A stretch of DNA of 64,000 nt from Pseudomonas gingeri (lineage in GTDB: Bacteria; Pseudomonadota; Gammaproteobacteria; Pseudomonadales; Pseudomonadaceae): NCBI RefSeq assembly GCF_013385635.1, contig NZ_JACAPR010000007.1, forward strand, positions 1-64,000, in the 5' to 3' direction. Position numbers and translations under genes: made by a program. The notes under the pieces are model-generated. The model saw nothing but the letters and a program-made list of their open reading frames with translations. It searched no databases and was not told where the DNA came from. Of this stretch, positions 45,979-57,363 are shown piece by piece (the first letter of the stretch is position 1; every line of letters begins with the position of its first letter).

Positions 45979-46593
45979 ATGAGCAAGATTGCAATCATTG
46001 GTGCTACCGGTCGTGCCGGTAGCCAGTTGCTGGAAGAAGCCCTGCGTCGCGGCCATGGCGTCACCGCCATTGCCCGTAACCCGGCGAAGATCGAGGCGCG
46101 CGCCGGTGTCGTCAGCAAGGCGCTCGACGCCCTCGATGCGGCTGCGCTGGAAGCGGCCGTGGCCGGTCACGATGTGGTGATCAGCGCCGCGCATTTCGCC
46201 ACCCTGCCGGCCGCGGCGGTGATCGGTCCGGTGAAGAGGGCCGGGGTCAAGCGCCTGCTGGTGGTCGGTGGGGCCGGTTCGTTGCTGCTGCCAGGTGGCG
46301 GGCGAGTCATCGACAGTCCGGGTTTTCCGCCGGAATACAAGGCTGAGGCCAGTGCCGGGGCGGCCTTCCTCGACACCCTGCGTCAGGAAAAGGAGCTGGA
46401 CTGGAGTTTCCTGTCACCTTCGGCGGAGTTCGTCGAAGGCGAGCGCACCGGTAAATTCCGCCTGGGCCAGGATGACCTGCTGGTGAGCGCCGAAGGCCGC
46501 AGCTGGATCACCTTCGCCGACTATGCCATTGCCCTGCTGGATGAAGTCGAGAAGCCCGCCCACTCGCGTCAGCGGTTCGCGGTCGGTTACTGA
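45979..46593 (+). CDS. NAD(P)-binding oxidoreductase, atypical SDR
   Basis: Start at 45979 after GGAG gives 204 residues (MSKIAIIGATGRAGSQLLEEAL), with the NAD(P)-binding GATGRAG motif. It has the NmrA/BVR-B-like fold: VVISAAHFATL, RLLVVGGAGSLLLPGG and DWSFLSPSAEF. There is no catalytic Tyr-x-x-x-Lys. It lies 48 bases after the MBL gene, probably in the same unit under the LysR protein. Confidence 0.87.
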   Translation: MSKIAIIGATGRAGSQLLEEALRRGHGVTAIARNPAKIEARAGVVSKALDALDAAALEAAVAGHDVVISAAHFATLPAAAVIGPVKRAGVKRLLVVGGAGSLLLPGGGRVIDSPGFPPEYKAEASAGAAFLDTLRQEKELDWSFLSPSAEFVEGERTGKFRLGQDDLLVSAEGRSWITFADYAIALLDEVEKPAHSRQRFAVGY

Positions 46594-46598
46594 CCGCT

Positions 46599-46797
46599 TG
46601 TAGGCGCCAGCGCGGTGCTTGTCCGTGAAGCTTTTTGGCGCCTTCAAGGACGCGATCGCCAGCAAGCCGGCTCCCACAGGTTTGTGCATTACCGCGAAGT
46701 ATTGTGGCAACCACGATCCGTGTAGGAGCTGGCTTGCCAGCGATGAGGCGCCTGAGCCTTGCGGCGCCTGTCGGGGTGCCATCGCCGGCAAGCCTGC
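46599..46797. repeat. Two tandem REP doublets
   Basis: The first pair runs from about 46599 (GTAGGCGCCAGCGCGGTGCT) to 46679 (CGCCAGCAAGCCGGCTCCCA); the second from 46722 (TAGGAGCTGGCTTGCCAGCG) to about 46797 (ATCGCCGGCAAGCCTGCAGC). They separate two convergent genes. Confidence 0.78.
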
Positions 46798-46804
46798 AGC
46801 AGGG

Positions 46805-48178
<1,374 letters not shown>

Positions 48179-48293
48179 GTGCGGGTCGCATCTTGCGTAA
48201 GGTGGCGGGTATTCTACCTGCCTGGCGAGCGCTCCTGAACCGTACGAGGTAAATGGTCGCAGTCGATGACTCAATTGACGGGGGATGGTGCAC

Positions 48294-48755
48294 ATGGCGA
48301 GGCGATTGGCCGCCGTATTGGCGATGATGGGCGCGCTGCTGCTCAGCGGTTGCGGCAACGATTACGGGGTTGACCAGCACGGCCGGAAGGTTGCCTCCGA
48401 GCGTCTGGACAAACAGTGGAAAGTGGTCAACTACTGGGCTGAATGGTGCGGTCCGTGCCGCACGGAGATCCCTGAGTTGAATGCCTTGTCCGAGCAGCTC
48501 AAGGGCCAGTCGGTGGGGGTGTTCGGGGTGAATTTCGACGGCTTGCAGGGCGATGACCTGGTCAAGGCCAGTGACGCGCTGGGGATCCAGTTCACGGTAC
48601 TGGCGCAGGATCCGGCGGATTTCTTCGACCTGCCCCGCAGTGAGGCCTTGCCGGTGACCTACATCATCGATGACAAGGGCAAGGTCCGCGAACAACTGAT
48701 GGGCGAGCAGACCGCGGCCGGTGTGCTGGAGCGGCTGAAGGCCCTCAAGGGCTGA
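48294..48755 (+). CDS. TlpA-like thioredoxin-fold lipoprotein
   Basis: I start it at the second ATG at 48294 (153 residues, MARRLAAVLAMMGALLLSGC) because GGGGGA lies 8 bases before it; the ATG at 48285 is the alternative. The lipobox LSGC gives a lipid anchor. The thioredoxin motif WCGPC (NYWAEWCGPCRTEIPEL) and cis-Pro in EALPVTYII are present. It likely reduces disulfides in the periplasm. It is divergent from arsC. Confidence 0.9.
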   Translation: MARRLAAVLAMMGALLLSGCGNDYGVDQHGRKVASERLDKQWKVVNYWAEWCGPCRTEIPELNALSEQLKGQSVGVFGVNFDGLQGDDLVKASDALGIQFTVLAQDPADFFDLPRSEALPVTYIIDDKGKVREQLMGEQTAAGVLERLKALKG

Positions 48756-48758
48756 CGC

Positions 48759-49841
48759 TCAGGAACCCGGCGTCTTCGAGCCGGTCGCCGGTGGTTTTCC
48801 CCAGAGCGGTCGGACGATCAGCGCGATCATGATCACCAGCAGTGCAGCGCCCAGGCTGTTGGACACGCGCAGGTAGGTGAGGCCGATTTCACTGCCATCG
48901 GGTTGGCTCAACTGGGCCACCAGGATGAAGTGCGGCGTCAGAAACAGCATATAGGCCAGGTAGCTGATATTGCGGCAGGCCAGTGTCCCGATCGACAGCG
49001 GCAGGATCAGCCACGCCAGCAGCAACGGCGAGTGGACAAGATGGCCCAGCAGCATGGCGATCAGTGCACCGAGCACGGTACCTGCCACCCGTTCGACAGA
49101 CACCTTCAGGGTGGCGGCAAAACCGGGTTGGCTGATCAGCAGTACGGTCAGGATCATCCAGTAGCCGTGGTCCAGTGCGCAGTAGTGCACGGCGGCCACT
49201 GCAATGGCCGTGGCGATGGCCACGCACACGCCGTGCAGAAAACCCTGTGAGTCGGGGTTGAGGTGTTGCCGTAGCGTGCTCGACAAGGTTACGGGCGGCT
49301 CGCCCGGGACCACCGCCTGCTCGTAGGGGCACCATGACAGCAGGGTGACACTGCTTGCCCAGAGGCTGCCGTAGAGAAAGTAGCAGCCATAACCGAGGGC
49401 ATGTTCGAGGTCGTTTCCGGCAAAGGCCGTCGAGACCGCGAAGGCCGTGGCGACCAGCAACGCCGGGAAGCCGATCCGCTTGCCCGCCACGATAGCGAAG
49501 GCGCCACAGAAGCCGATGAACGCAGCCAGGCCGATCATCAGTGGCGCGCAGGCGGCGCTCCAGACCCCAAGCCCCGAAGCGAATGCGCCGGCCAGGCCAA
49601 ATACCAGGGCGAACCGGCAGCGGCTGGCGAAGCGCCCGCCGGGCAGGCTGATGTAGCTCCAGAACGCGGCGATGGCCGACCAGCCGAGCAGCGGGTTGTG
49701 ACAGTACGCGGCGAGGATCGCCGGGAACGCACACACGATCCCGCCGCGGAGGAGGTCGGCCAGGTGGCGCGGGTGGGCGGTATATGCGTCTGTCAACCGA
49801 CGCAGGATCGCCGCCGCTTTCGAGGTCATGGGCTGTTGCAT
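48759..49841 (-). CDS. FUSC-family inner membrane protein
   Basis: The 360-residue protein has about ten helices in two blocks (LADLLRGGIVCAFPAILAAY; DHGYWMILTVLLISQPGFAATLKVSVERVAGTVLGALIAML). The second is the fusaric acid resistance/aromatic-acid exporter motif with YWMxLT and R-x-x-GT. Unlike AaeB it lacks a large cytosolic domain. It may export aromatic acids. ATG at 49829 (residue 5) is an alternative start. It lies 7 bases after lldD and is probably co-transcribed. Confidence 0.85.
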   Translation of the reverse strand: MQQPMTSKAAAILRRLTDAYTAHPRHLADLLRGGIVCAFPAILAAYCHNPLLGWSAIAAFWSYISLPGGRFASRCRFALVFGLAGAFASGLGVWSAACAPLMIGLAAFIGFCGAFAIVAGKRIGFPALLVATAFAVSTAFAGNDLEHALGYGCYFLYGSLWASSVTLLSWCPYEQAVVPGEPPVTLSSTLRQHLNPDSQGFLHGVCVAIATAIAVAAVHYCALDHGYWMILTVLLISQPGFAATLKVSVERVAGTVLGALIAMLLGHLVHSPLLLAWLILPLSIGTLACRNISYLAYMLFLTPHFILVAQLSQPDGSEIGLTYLRVSNSLGAALLVIMIALIVRPLWGKPPATGSKTPGS

Positions 49842-49848
49842 GATGGAC

Positions 49849-50994
49849 TCAGCAGACCGGAGTGCGGGCGAGGATGGATTCGTTGATCTGATCGATCGAC
49901 GTCACTCCGGTCAGGGTCATCGCCACGCGCATTTCCTGGGCGAAGATATCCAGCATGTTTTCCACGCCGTGTTGCCCTGCAGCCGCCAGGGCGTACACCG
50001 TCGAGCGCCCGAGCAGCACGCTTTTCGCCCCCAGGGCCAGCATCCGCACCACGTCCAGTCCCGAGCGGATGCCCGAGTCGACCAGCACGGTCAGGTCGCT
50101 GCCCACGGCCTGGGCAATCGGCGGCAGCGCCTTGGCGGTGGACAGCACCCCGTCGAGCTGACGGCCGCCATGGTTGGAGACCACGATCCCATCGGCGCCG
50201 AAGCTGACGGCGTCCTTGGCGTCCTGTGGGTCGAGGATGCCCTTGATGATCATCGGGCCCTTCCAGAATTCGCGGATCCACTCCAGGTCCTTCCAACTTA
50301 TGGACGGGTCGAAGTTGTTGCCCAACCAGCCGACGTAATCTTCCAGAGTGGTGGCCCTGCCCAGGTAGCGGGAGATATTGCCCAGGTCATGGGGACGCCC
50401 GAGGACACCGACGTTCAAGGCCCAATCCGGCTTCATGGTCGCCTGCAGGATCCGCCGTGGCGCGGCGAACGGGCCGGACATGCCCGAATGTGCATCACGA
50501 TAACGCGCGCCCGGGGTCGGCATATCCACGGTGAACACCAGGGTCTTGACGCCGGCGGCCTGTGCCCGTTCCAGGGCGTTGCGCATGAAGCCGCGGTCCT
50601 TGAGTACATAGAGCTGGAACCAGATGGCCTGCGGGCTTTGCGACGAGACTTCCTCTATGGAGCACACCGAGACGGTCGACAGGCAGTAGGGAATGCCCTT
50701 GTTGGCGGCAGCCTTGGCCGCCTGGACTTCGCCACGACGGGCATACATGCCGGTCAGTCCCACCGGGCTCAGGGTGATGGGCATCGCCATCGGCTGGTCG
50801 AACAGGCTGGTCTTCAGGCTCAGGTTGTCGACGTTCTTCAGGATCCGCTGGCGCAGGCTGACGTCCGCCAGGTCCGAACCGTTTTTCCTGAGGGTGTGCT
50901 CGGCGTAGGCGCCGCCATCGATGTAGTCGAACAGAAAGCGTGGCAACTTGCGACGTGCGGCTTCGCGGTAGTCAGTGGCCGATGAAATGATCAT
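49849..50994 (-). CDS. lldD: L-lactate dehydrogenase (quinone), FMN-dependent
   Basis: The 381-residue protein is LldD by sequence: [33 protein letters not shown]-binding [12 protein letters not shown] and [20 protein letters not shown]. The active-site His and Arg are in [12 protein letters not shown] near residue 275, and [25 protein letters not shown] is the C-terminal phosphate site. It oxidises lactate to pyruvate at the membrane. No lldP or lldR is beside it. Confidence 0.95.
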   Translation of the reverse strand: MIISSATDYREAARRKLPRFLFDYIDGGAYAEHTLRKNGSDLADVSLRQRILKNVDNLSLKTSLFDQPMAMPITLSPVGLTGMYARRGEVQAAKAAANKGIPYCLSTVSVCSIEEVSSQSPQAIWFQLYVLKDRGFMRNALERAQAAGVKTLVFTVDMPTPGARYRDAHSGMSGPFAAPRRILQATMKPDWALNVGVLGRPHDLGNISRYLGRATTLEDYVGWLGNNFDPSISWKDLEWIREFWKGPMIIKGILDPQDAKDAVSFGADGIVVSNHGGRQLDGVLSTAKALPPIAQAVGSDLTVLVDSGIRSGLDVVRMLALGAKSVLLGRSTVYALAAAGQHGVENMLDIFAQEMRVAMTLTGVTSIDQINESILARTPVC

Positions 50995-51312
50995 GGGAGC
51001 GATTCCTCTGAGTGACAGGGTTGGCGTACCTGAGCGTTGATCCGGGGATATCGCTGTGGGGTGGCCGACGGGGTCAGAGTAGGGAAAACTTCTTCATGAT
51101 AAAAACAACTTTTTCAACTTGAATTAAGTCGCAAATGGAATACTGGTGAGCCTGCGGACGCGGAGCGCAACGACCTGGTGGCCGCCGGGTTGGGCATGGC
51201 TTTACTGCCGCGCCTTGCTGGAATTGGCGGAGGAAATGAAAGGGATGTGATGGGTGATGCAGGCGCCGTATGTTTCAGGTCACGACGCCTCGGCTATCCG
51301 GCTGAAAGCGCT
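50995..51312. other. Intergenic region with a LysR-like fragment
   Basis: About 318 bases lie between lldD and the META-domain gene. The first part is the lldD upstream region with AT-rich stretches. A LysR-like peptide is encoded near 51133-51228. Confidence 0.5.
51133..51228 (+). pseudogene. Possible LysR C-terminal fragment
   Basis: In one frame the DNA reads WNTGEPADAERNDLVAAGLG and then MALLPRLA. The phrase LVAAGLGMALLPRL is the usual ending of the LysR effector domain, where a D-x-x-x-x-LVAAGLGVALLP helix recurs. No upstream body or start remains. This suggests a lost regulator gene, though the match is short. Confidence 0.35.
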
Positions 51313-51717
51313 TCAGCCTTCTTCCGACCACAAACGCAGGGGCTGGCCTTGAGCCGGCCAGAAACGCACCTGTTCCACCGGGGAAATATCCCAGCGCTGG
51401 ACCGTTTCCAGGGCCTGCAGGAAGCGTTTTTCCTGCTCCATCAAGGCTGGGGCACAAAGCTTGCGAGTGCTGCCGACCTTGCCGAAGCTCAAGGTGTCGC
51501 CTTCCAGGGTATAGGGGGCGAACCAGTGGTTGCAGCCGCCGGTGCCGTAGGCCCGGCCATCATCGCCGAGGGTGATGGTCAGGTGGCTGTTGTCGATCAG
51601 CGGACGTTCGCCGATCCACTCCAGCACGTAGCTGTGATCCTGCTGCAACTGCACACGGTCGCCGGTACAGCCCAACAGGCTGGTCGCCAGCATCCCCAGA
51701 ATCACCGCTTGTTTCAT
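51313..51717 (-). CDS. META-domain (HslJ-like) lipoprotein
   Basis: The ATG at 51717 is preceded by AGGAGGCAACATA and gives 134 residues: MKQAVILGMLATSLLGCTGD with lipobox LLGC. The META domain follows: LEWIGERPLIDNSHLTITLGDDGRAYGTGGCNHWFAPYTLEGDTLSFG. It is anchored to a membrane. Its start overlaps the stop of the previous gene (TAATG). Confidence 0.88.
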   Translation of the reverse strand: MKQAVILGMLATSLLGCTGDRVQLQQDHSYVLEWIGERPLIDNSHLTITLGDDGRAYGTGGCNHWFAPYTLEGDTLSFGKVGSTRKLCAPALMEQEKRFLQALETVQRWDISPVEQVRFWPAQGQPLRLWSEEG

Positions 51718-52151
51718 TATGTTGCCTCCTGGCATTTCGGGCAGAGGTGCTTCTCGCCCTGTGTGGTCCAACCCAGCTCGGCGATACGTGCCGTGGCTGC
51801 AGGTTTCTGCGCGGGAGCGCCGAGCTTGGCGTCCACCGCGAATTCGAAGTTCAGCTCCTTGGCGCAGCTGTCGCAGTTGACCTGCCACTGATGAATCGCC
51901 AGCTCGCCGAACACCGGTCCACGAGCCATGGCGGTCCACTGGCCCGGCGGGTTGATCAGGTGCCGCACGGTTTCGACGGTCAGGCGCATGGACAGGTCCT
52001 TGCTGCCCTTGAGGGTGACCAGCAGCACGTCGTCGATGCGGATCGAGCCACCGTTGCCGGTAACCTGGTAACGACCCGGCACCAGGGCGCGGCATTCGGT
52101 CAGGGTGTGTTGCGGGTTCATCAGGCTGTAGCGGAAATCGTGTTCGACCAT
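51717..52151 (-). CDS. Conserved hypothetical protein with CPKC zinc motif
   Basis: Start at 52151 (144 residues, MVEHDFRYSLMNPQHTLTEC) directly after GGAGGACCC. The N-terminal two thirds look beta-rich; Cys pairs in NCDSCAKE and LCPKCQEA suggest a zinc ribbon. It is coupled to the META lipoprotein gene. It occupies the place I recall for PA0926 beside ldhA. Function unknown. Confidence 0.8.
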   Translation of the reverse strand: MVEHDFRYSLMNPQHTLTECRALVPGRYQVTGNGGSIRIDDVLLVTLKGSKDLSMRLTVETVRHLINPPGQWTAMARGPVFGELAIHQWQVNCDSCAKELNFEFAVDAKLGAPAQKPAATARIAELGWTTQGEKHLCPKCQEAT

Positions 52152-52247
52152 GGGTCCTCCAAATATGGCCGGTATGCTAGCACGCAGACGCGAACCGGAT
52201 AGCGCCGGCATGCGACCTTCGATCCGGTTCACGCCACTGTTGCCGGC

Positions 52248-53237
52248 TCAGCCGTGCACCAGGTTGCGGGCCTGGCCGGATTTCCATGCGGCGATGTTGT
52301 CCAGGGTGGTCGTGGCGATCGCCGCCAGCGCTTCGTGAGTGAGGAACGCCTGGTGGGCGGTGACGATCACGTTGGGAAAGGTCAGCAGGCGTGCCAGTAC
52401 ATCGTCCTGCAACGGCAGGTCGGAGCGATCCTCGAAGAACAGCTGTGCCTCTTCCTCATAGACATCCAGCCCGAGGTAACCGAGCTGGCCCTCCTTGAGC
52501 GCGTCGATCAGCGCCGGGGTGTCCACCAGGCCGCCACGTCCGGTGTTGATCAGCATGGCGCCGGGTTGCAGGTGGGCGAGGGTGTCGCGGTTGATCAGGT
52601 GCCGGGTAGCGCTGTTCAGCGGGCAATGCAGGCTGATGATCCGCGACCGGCCGAGCAACTCCGGCAGTTCCAGGTAGCGGGCGCCCAGGGCCACGACCTC
52701 GGGGTTGGGGCAGGGATCGTACGCCAGCAACTCGCAGCCGAATCCGGCCATGATCCGGGCGAAGGTCGCGCCGATCTGCCCGGTGCCGACCACACCGACG
52801 GTTTTCCCCACCAGGTCGAAGCCGGTCAGCCCGTGCAGGCTGAAGTCACCCTCGCGGGTCCGGTTGTAGGCGCGGTACAGGCGGCGGTTGAGGGCGAGGA
52901 TCAAGGCCACGGCATGTTCGGCCACGGCATGGGGCGAGTAGGCCGGCACGCGCACCACGCTGAGCTCCAGGCGACTGGCGGCGTTCAGGTCGACGTGGTT
53001 GTAGCCGGCCGACCGCAGGGCGATCAGGCGGGTGCCGCCGGCGGCCAGTTGCTCCAGCACCGGGGCACTCAGGTCATCGTTGATAAAGGCACAGACCACT
53101 TCATGCCCTGCGGCCAGCGTCGCGGTGTCCGGGCTCAGGCGGGCGGGCTGGAAGTGCAGTTCGAGATCGGCCATCGGCGCGACGGCCAGAAAGCTGTCGC
53201 GATCGTAGGTCTGGCTACTGAAAAGAATTCCACGCAT
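52248..53237 (-). CDS. ldhA: D-lactate dehydrogenase, fermentative
   Basis: The 329-residue D-2-hydroxyacid dehydrogenase has the NAD motif VGKTVGVVGTGQIGATFARI near residue 145 and the catalytic Arg in LINTGRGGLVD. The His is in VTAHQAFLTHEAL (about 295). It interconverts pyruvate and D-lactate with NAD(H). AAGGAAG precedes the ATG. Position next to gacS matches PA0927. Confidence 0.95.
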   Translation of the reverse strand: MRGILFSSQTYDRDSFLAVAPMADLELHFQPARLSPDTATLAAGHEVVCAFINDDLSAPVLEQLAAGGTRLIALRSAGYNHVDLNAASRLELSVVRVPAYSPHAVAEHAVALILALNRRLYRAYNRTREGDFSLHGLTGFDLVGKTVGVVGTGQIGATFARIMAGFGCELLAYDPCPNPEVVALGARYLELPELLGRSRIISLHCPLNSATRHLINRDTLAHLQPGAMLINTGRGGLVDTPALIDALKEGQLGYLGLDVYEEEAQLFFEDRSDLPLQDDVLARLLTFPNVIVTAHQAFLTHEALAAIATTTLDNIAAWKSGQARNLVHG

Positions 53238-53264
53238 ATCGGGCTTCCTTGGATATGAGCTGGC

Positions 53265-53435
53265 TTGCCAGCGAAGTTTCTGATTCTTTGCAGGAGCAGA
53301 GTTGGTGTAGAAGTGGGCGTGCCTGCGATGAGACCCTCGGGGCTGTTAAAAGCTTCGTGGGCAAGCCCCCTCCCACACAAGCCCACTCTCTCGCAAGCCC
53401 ATTCCTGCACAAGCTCCGCGCCTACATAACCCCGA
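53265..53435. repeat. Cluster of degenerate REP units between ldhA and gacS
   Basis: GAGCTGGCTTGCCAGCGAAG from 53258, AGCTTCGTGGGCAAGCCCCC near 53350 and related pieces up to CAAGCTCCGCGCCTAC at about 53410-53426 form several imperfect palindromes. No gene is visible in this 224-base gap. Confidence 0.6.
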
Positions 53436-53461
53436 TTCCGGAATGACAGCTCAGGATGGGC

Positions 53462-56215
53462 TCAGGCGCTGACACGGGCCTCGATGGCAAGGCGGGCGAT
53501 AGCCATGTCCAGTTCGTCGAGGGCCTTCTGGGCGTTGGGATCGTCCTGCTTGAGCAGGGTCTCGCTGCGCTGGCAGGCAGCACGCAATTGCGGTACGCCA
53601 CAGTAGCGGGTGGCGCCATGGAGGCGATGGACCCGCTCGATCAGGCCGTTGTTGTCATGGGCTTCACGGGCCGCGCGGATCGCTTCGCGGTCGGCGTCCA
53701 GCGAAGCCAGGAGCATCGCCAGCATATCGGCGGCGAGGTCGGCCTTGCCCGCGGCCAGGCGCAGGCCTTCGTCCGGATCGAGGACCAGCAGGTCGCTGCC
53801 GCTGTTCCAGACTTCGCCGCTGCGCTCCTGGCCCTGGTTACGCAGGGCCAGGCCGGTCCACTTCAACACCACCTGGGCCAACTGGCGTTCGCTGATGGGT
53901 TTGGTCAGATAGTCATCCATGCCGCTTTGCAGCAGGGCGCGCTTCTCGTTGGCCATGGCATGGGCGGTCAGGGCGACGATGGGCAGCGGCGTGCTCTGCC
54001 GTTCGTTTTCCCACTGGCGAATCGCCTCGGTGGTCTGCCGGCCGTCCATGCCGGGCATCTGCACGTCCATCAGCACCAGGTCGAAGCGCGCCGTCTGTAC
54101 GGCATCGATCGCCGAGTAGCCGCTTTCCACCGCCACGACCTCGGCGCCCATGTCTTCGAGCAGGGTCTGGACCAGCAGCAGGTTGGCCGGGTTGTCATCC
54201 ACGCACAGCACTTGGGGTGCACGGCTGCTCAAGGGTTCGATGGGCTCGATGCGCATCGGACGCGGGGTGATCAGGTCCGACAGGGCGCGGCGCAACTTGC
54301 GGGTGCAGGCCGGCTTGGCCTGGAGCTGGCTGTGGGGGTTGGGCACCGACAGGTGGAACAGCGTCTGCTCGGTGGTCGGGCAGAGCACCATCACATGGCA
54401 GCCGAGGTGTTCCAGGTCCCAGATATGCTGGTTCAGTCGTTCGGGCGGCATGTCCTGGGCGGTGACGCCGAGTACCGCGAGGTCGATGGCCTGTTCGGTC
54501 TGGTGCGCGCCGGTCACGCCATTGGCGAGGTTCTGCAAGGTGTTGAACGGAATCACTTCCAGCCCGCAATCTTCCAGTTGGTGCTGCAGTGCCTGGCGCG
54601 CCAGCTCATGGTTTTCCAGCACGGCGACGCGCCGGCCGAGCAGCGGCGCGGCGGGCAGGTCTTCGATATCGTCGCGGGTCTTGGGCAGGCTCAGGCTGAT
54701 CCAGAACTCGGAGCCTTCGCCCGGCGTGCTGTCCACGCCGATTTCACCGCCCATCTGTTCGATCAGGCGCTTGGAGATCACCAGGCCCAGGCCGGTGCCG
54801 CCGGGCTGGCGCGACAGCGAGTTGTCGGCCTGGCTGAAGGCCTGGAACAGCGCCCGCACATCCTGGTTCGACAGGCCGATGCCGGTGTCCTGCACGCTGA
54901 TGCGCAATTGCACGCTGTCTTCGTGTTCTTCCTCGAGCATGGCCCGGGCGACGATGGTGCCCTCGCGGGTGAACTTGATCGCGTTGCTCACCAGGTTGGT
55001 GAGGATCTGCTTGAGCCGCAGCGGATCGCCGATCAGCGACAACGGCGTATCGCGATAGACCAGGCTGACCAGTTCCAGCTGCTTGGCATGGGCGGCCGGG
55101 GCGAGAATGGTCAGGGTGTCCTGCAACAGGTCGCGCAGGTTGAACGGAATGCTGTCGAGTACCAGTTTGCCGGCTTCGATCTTCGAGAAGTCGAGGATCT
55201 CGTTGATGATCCCCAGCAGGCTGTCGGCGGATTTTTCGATGGTGCCCAGGTAGTCCAACTGGCGCGGGGTCAGCTCGCTCTTCTGCAACAGGTGGGTGAA
55301 ACCGAGGATGCCATTGAGCGGTGTGCGGATTTCATGGCTCATATTGGCGAGGAATTCGGATTTGATCCGGCTGGCTTCCAGCGCTTCCTTGCGGGCCAGG
55401 TCCAGCTCGATGTTCTGGATTTCGATGGTTTCCAGGTTCTGCCGGACGTCTTCGGTGGCCTGGTCGATGCTGTGCTGCAATTCTTCCTGGGCGTTCTGCA
55501 GGGTTTCGGCCATGCGGTTGATACCCGAGGCCAGTTCGTCCAGCTCCTGGCTGCCGAGGGGCGGCAGGCGGGTTTCCAGGTTGCCGTCCTTGAGCTGGGC
55601 CACGGCCAGCTTGATCTTGCTGATCGGCGTATTGATGGTGCGGCTCATGCGCAGGGCCAGTAGCGCGGTGCCGAGCAGGCCGGTGGCGATCAGCAGCAGG
55701 CTGGCGAACAGGCTGCGATAGCCGCGCAACAACATGCCATTGTGGGACAGCTCCAGCTCGACCCAGCCGAGCAGCCGGTCGGCTTCGTCGGGGAGCGGTT
55801 CGCCGGCCATGTTGCGGTGCCGGCCGAAGACCGGCAGCAGGTAGCGGGTCGCGTCATTGCCGCTACGTTGCAGCATATGACTGCTGTTGCCGGTGGGCGG
55901 TTGGTTGAGCATGCTGGGGCCGGCATGGGCCAGCTGTTCGCGGTTGGCGCCGAGGAACGATACGGCGCGCACGTCGGTCTGTTCCAGCGCCTGGGTGGCG
56001 ACGCGCTCCAACTGTTCGCTGTCGTTGCGGCCCAGCGCCGGAGCCACCAGCGGTGCCAGTTGTTCGGCGATCATTTCCCCGCGTTGCAGCAACTGGGTTT
56101 GCAGGTCCGACTGTTGCAACCAGGTGAAATAGCCGCCCAGCACCAGGGCCATCAGTGTGGTCGGCAGCAGGGTGAGCAGTAGGACGCGGCCTTTGATGCC
56201 CAGGTTTTTAAGCAC
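53462..56215 (-). CDS. gacS: GacS hybrid sensor histidine kinase (BarA type)
   Basis: A GTG at 56215 with GGAGAG upstream gives 917 residues beginning [21 protein letters not shown], as in known GacS. Order: TM helix, periplasmic loop, TM helix near 165-185, HAMP, dimerisation domain with [20 protein letters not shown] (phospho-His), ATPase motifs ([21 protein letters not shown]), receiver with [14 protein letters not shown] (phospho-Asp) and a C-terminal Hpt with [10 protein letters not shown]. It phosphorylates GacA, which drives RsmY/RsmZ small RNAs and secondary metabolism. Confidence 0.97.
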   Translation of the reverse strand: MLKNLGIKGRVLLLTLLPTTLMALVLGGYFTWLQQSDLQTQLLQRGEMIAEQLAPLVAPALGRNDSEQLERVATQALEQTDVRAVSFLGANREQLAHAGPSMLNQPPTGNSSHMLQRSGNDATRYLLPVFGRHRNMAGEPLPDEADRLLGWVELELSHNGMLLRGYRSLFASLLLIATGLLGTALLALRMSRTINTPISKIKLAVAQLKDGNLETRLPPLGSQELDELASGINRMAETLQNAQEELQHSIDQATEDVRQNLETIEIQNIELDLARKEALEASRIKSEFLANMSHEIRTPLNGILGFTHLLQKSELTPRQLDYLGTIEKSADSLLGIINEILDFSKIEAGKLVLDSIPFNLRDLLQDTLTILAPAAHAKQLELVSLVYRDTPLSLIGDPLRLKQILTNLVSNAIKFTREGTIVARAMLEEEHEDSVQLRISVQDTGIGLSNQDVRALFQAFSQADNSLSRQPGGTGLGLVISKRLIEQMGGEIGVDSTPGEGSEFWISLSLPKTRDDIEDLPAAPLLGRRVAVLENHELARQALQHQLEDCGLEVIPFNTLQNLANGVTGAHQTEQAIDLAVLGVTAQDMPPERLNQHIWDLEHLGCHVMVLCPTTEQTLFHLSVPNPHSQLQAKPACTRKLRRALSDLITPRPMRIEPIEPLSSRAPQVLCVDDNPANLLLVQTLLEDMGAEVVAVESGYSAIDAVQTARFDLVLMDVQMPGMDGRQTTEAIRQWENERQSTPLPIVALTAHAMANEKRALLQSGMDDYLTKPISERQLAQVVLKWTGLALRNQGQERSGEVWNSGSDLLVLDPDEGLRLAAGKADLAADMLAMLLASLDADREAIRAAREAHDNNGLIERVHRLHGATRYCGVPQLRAACQRSETLLKQDDPNAQKALDELDMAIARLAIEARVSA

Positions 56216-56460
56216 GCAATACTCTCCATCAGATACAGCGTCCGGCAGACACGGCGATCTTCGATTCTCGGCGCGCGCTTCCTGCGCCCGCTCCACCTGC
56301 GCAGTGTAGGGGAGGCACAAACCACAAGCCACAGGCCTGCACGGGCTTCTGCCGTTTAAGCTTATAGCTGAAGTGAATAACGTCTGCACTTTGCGTGATA
56401 TGGGCCGCAGGCGTTTGCCGGTATGATAGGCGCCCCCGCAGTCTGGATTGCGAATACGCC

Positions 56461-57363
56461 ATGACCTTGCAGTACCCCACGATCGCCGATTGCATCGGCA
56501 ACACGCCCCTGGTTCGCCTGCAACGCTTGCCCGGAGCGACCAGCAACACCCTGCTGCTCAAGCTTGAAGGGAACAATCCCGCGGGGTCCGTGAAGGACCG
56601 TCCGGCACTGTCGATGATCACCCGCGCCGAGTTGCGTGGGCAGATCCAGGCCGGCGACACGCTGATCGAAGCGACCTCGGGCAATACCGGGATCGCCCTG
56701 GCGATGGCTGCCGCGATCAAGGGCTACAAGATGATCCTGATCATGCCCGACAACTCCACCGCCGAACGCAAGGCGGCCATGACCGCCTATGGCGCCGAGC
56801 TGATCCTGGTCAGTCGCGAGGAAGGCATGGAAGGCGCCCGTGACCTGGCCGAGCGGATGCAGGCCGAAGGGCGCGGCAAGGTCCTCGACCAGTTCGCCAA
56901 CGGTGACAACCCCGAGGCGCACTACACCAGCACCGGTCCGGAAATCTGGCGGCAGACCCAGGGCACCATCACCCATTTCGTCAGTTCCATGGGCACCACC
57001 GGGACCATCATGGGGGTGTCGCGCTACCTGAAAGAGCAGAGCCCGGACGTGCAGATCGTCGGCCTGCAACCAATGGAAGGTGCGTCGATTCCCGGCATCC
57101 GCCGCTGGCCCCACGAATACCTGCCGAAGATTTTCCAGGCCGAGCGGGTCGACCGCATCGTCGACATGGGCCAGGAAGAGGCCGAGGACGTGATGCGTCG
57201 TCTGGCCCGTGAAGAAGGAATTTTCTGCGGCGTGTCCTCGGGCGGCGCGGTGGCGGCGATGTTGCGCCTGTCCCGGGAAGTCGAGAACGCGGTGATGGTC
57301 GCGATCATCTGTGACCGCGGCGACCGCTACCTGTCGACCGGCATCTACGACGCGCCCAACTGA
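56461..57363 (+). CDS. cysM: Cysteine synthase B (O-acetylserine sulfhydrylase)
   Basis: The ATG at 56461 gives 300 residues ([20 protein letters not shown]). The PLP lysine is in [13 protein letters not shown] (about residue 46), the phosphate-contacting [11 protein letters not shown] near 75, and [17 protein letters not shown] later. The shorter length and sequence fit CysM rather than CysK. Its stop is followed at once by rlmD. Confidence 0.95.
   Translation: MTLQYPTIADCIGNTPLVRLQRLPGATSNTLLLKLEGNNPAGSVKDRPALSMITRAELRGQIQAGDTLIEATSGNTGIALAMAAAIKGYKMILIMPDNSTAERKAAMTAYGAELILVSREEGMEGARDLAERMQAEGRGKVLDQFANGDNPEAHYTSTGPEIWRQTQGTITHFVSSMGTTGTIMGVSRYLKEQSPDVQIVGLQPMEGASIPGIRRWPHEYLPKIFQAERVDRIVDMGQEEAEDVMRRLAREEGIFCGVSSGGAVAAMLRLSREVENAVMVAIICDRGDRYLSTGIYDAPN

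Noticed and set aside
53456..55663. A 735-codon plus-strand frame opposite gacS
   Set aside because: Antisense shadow of gacS; no family motif and no start signal.
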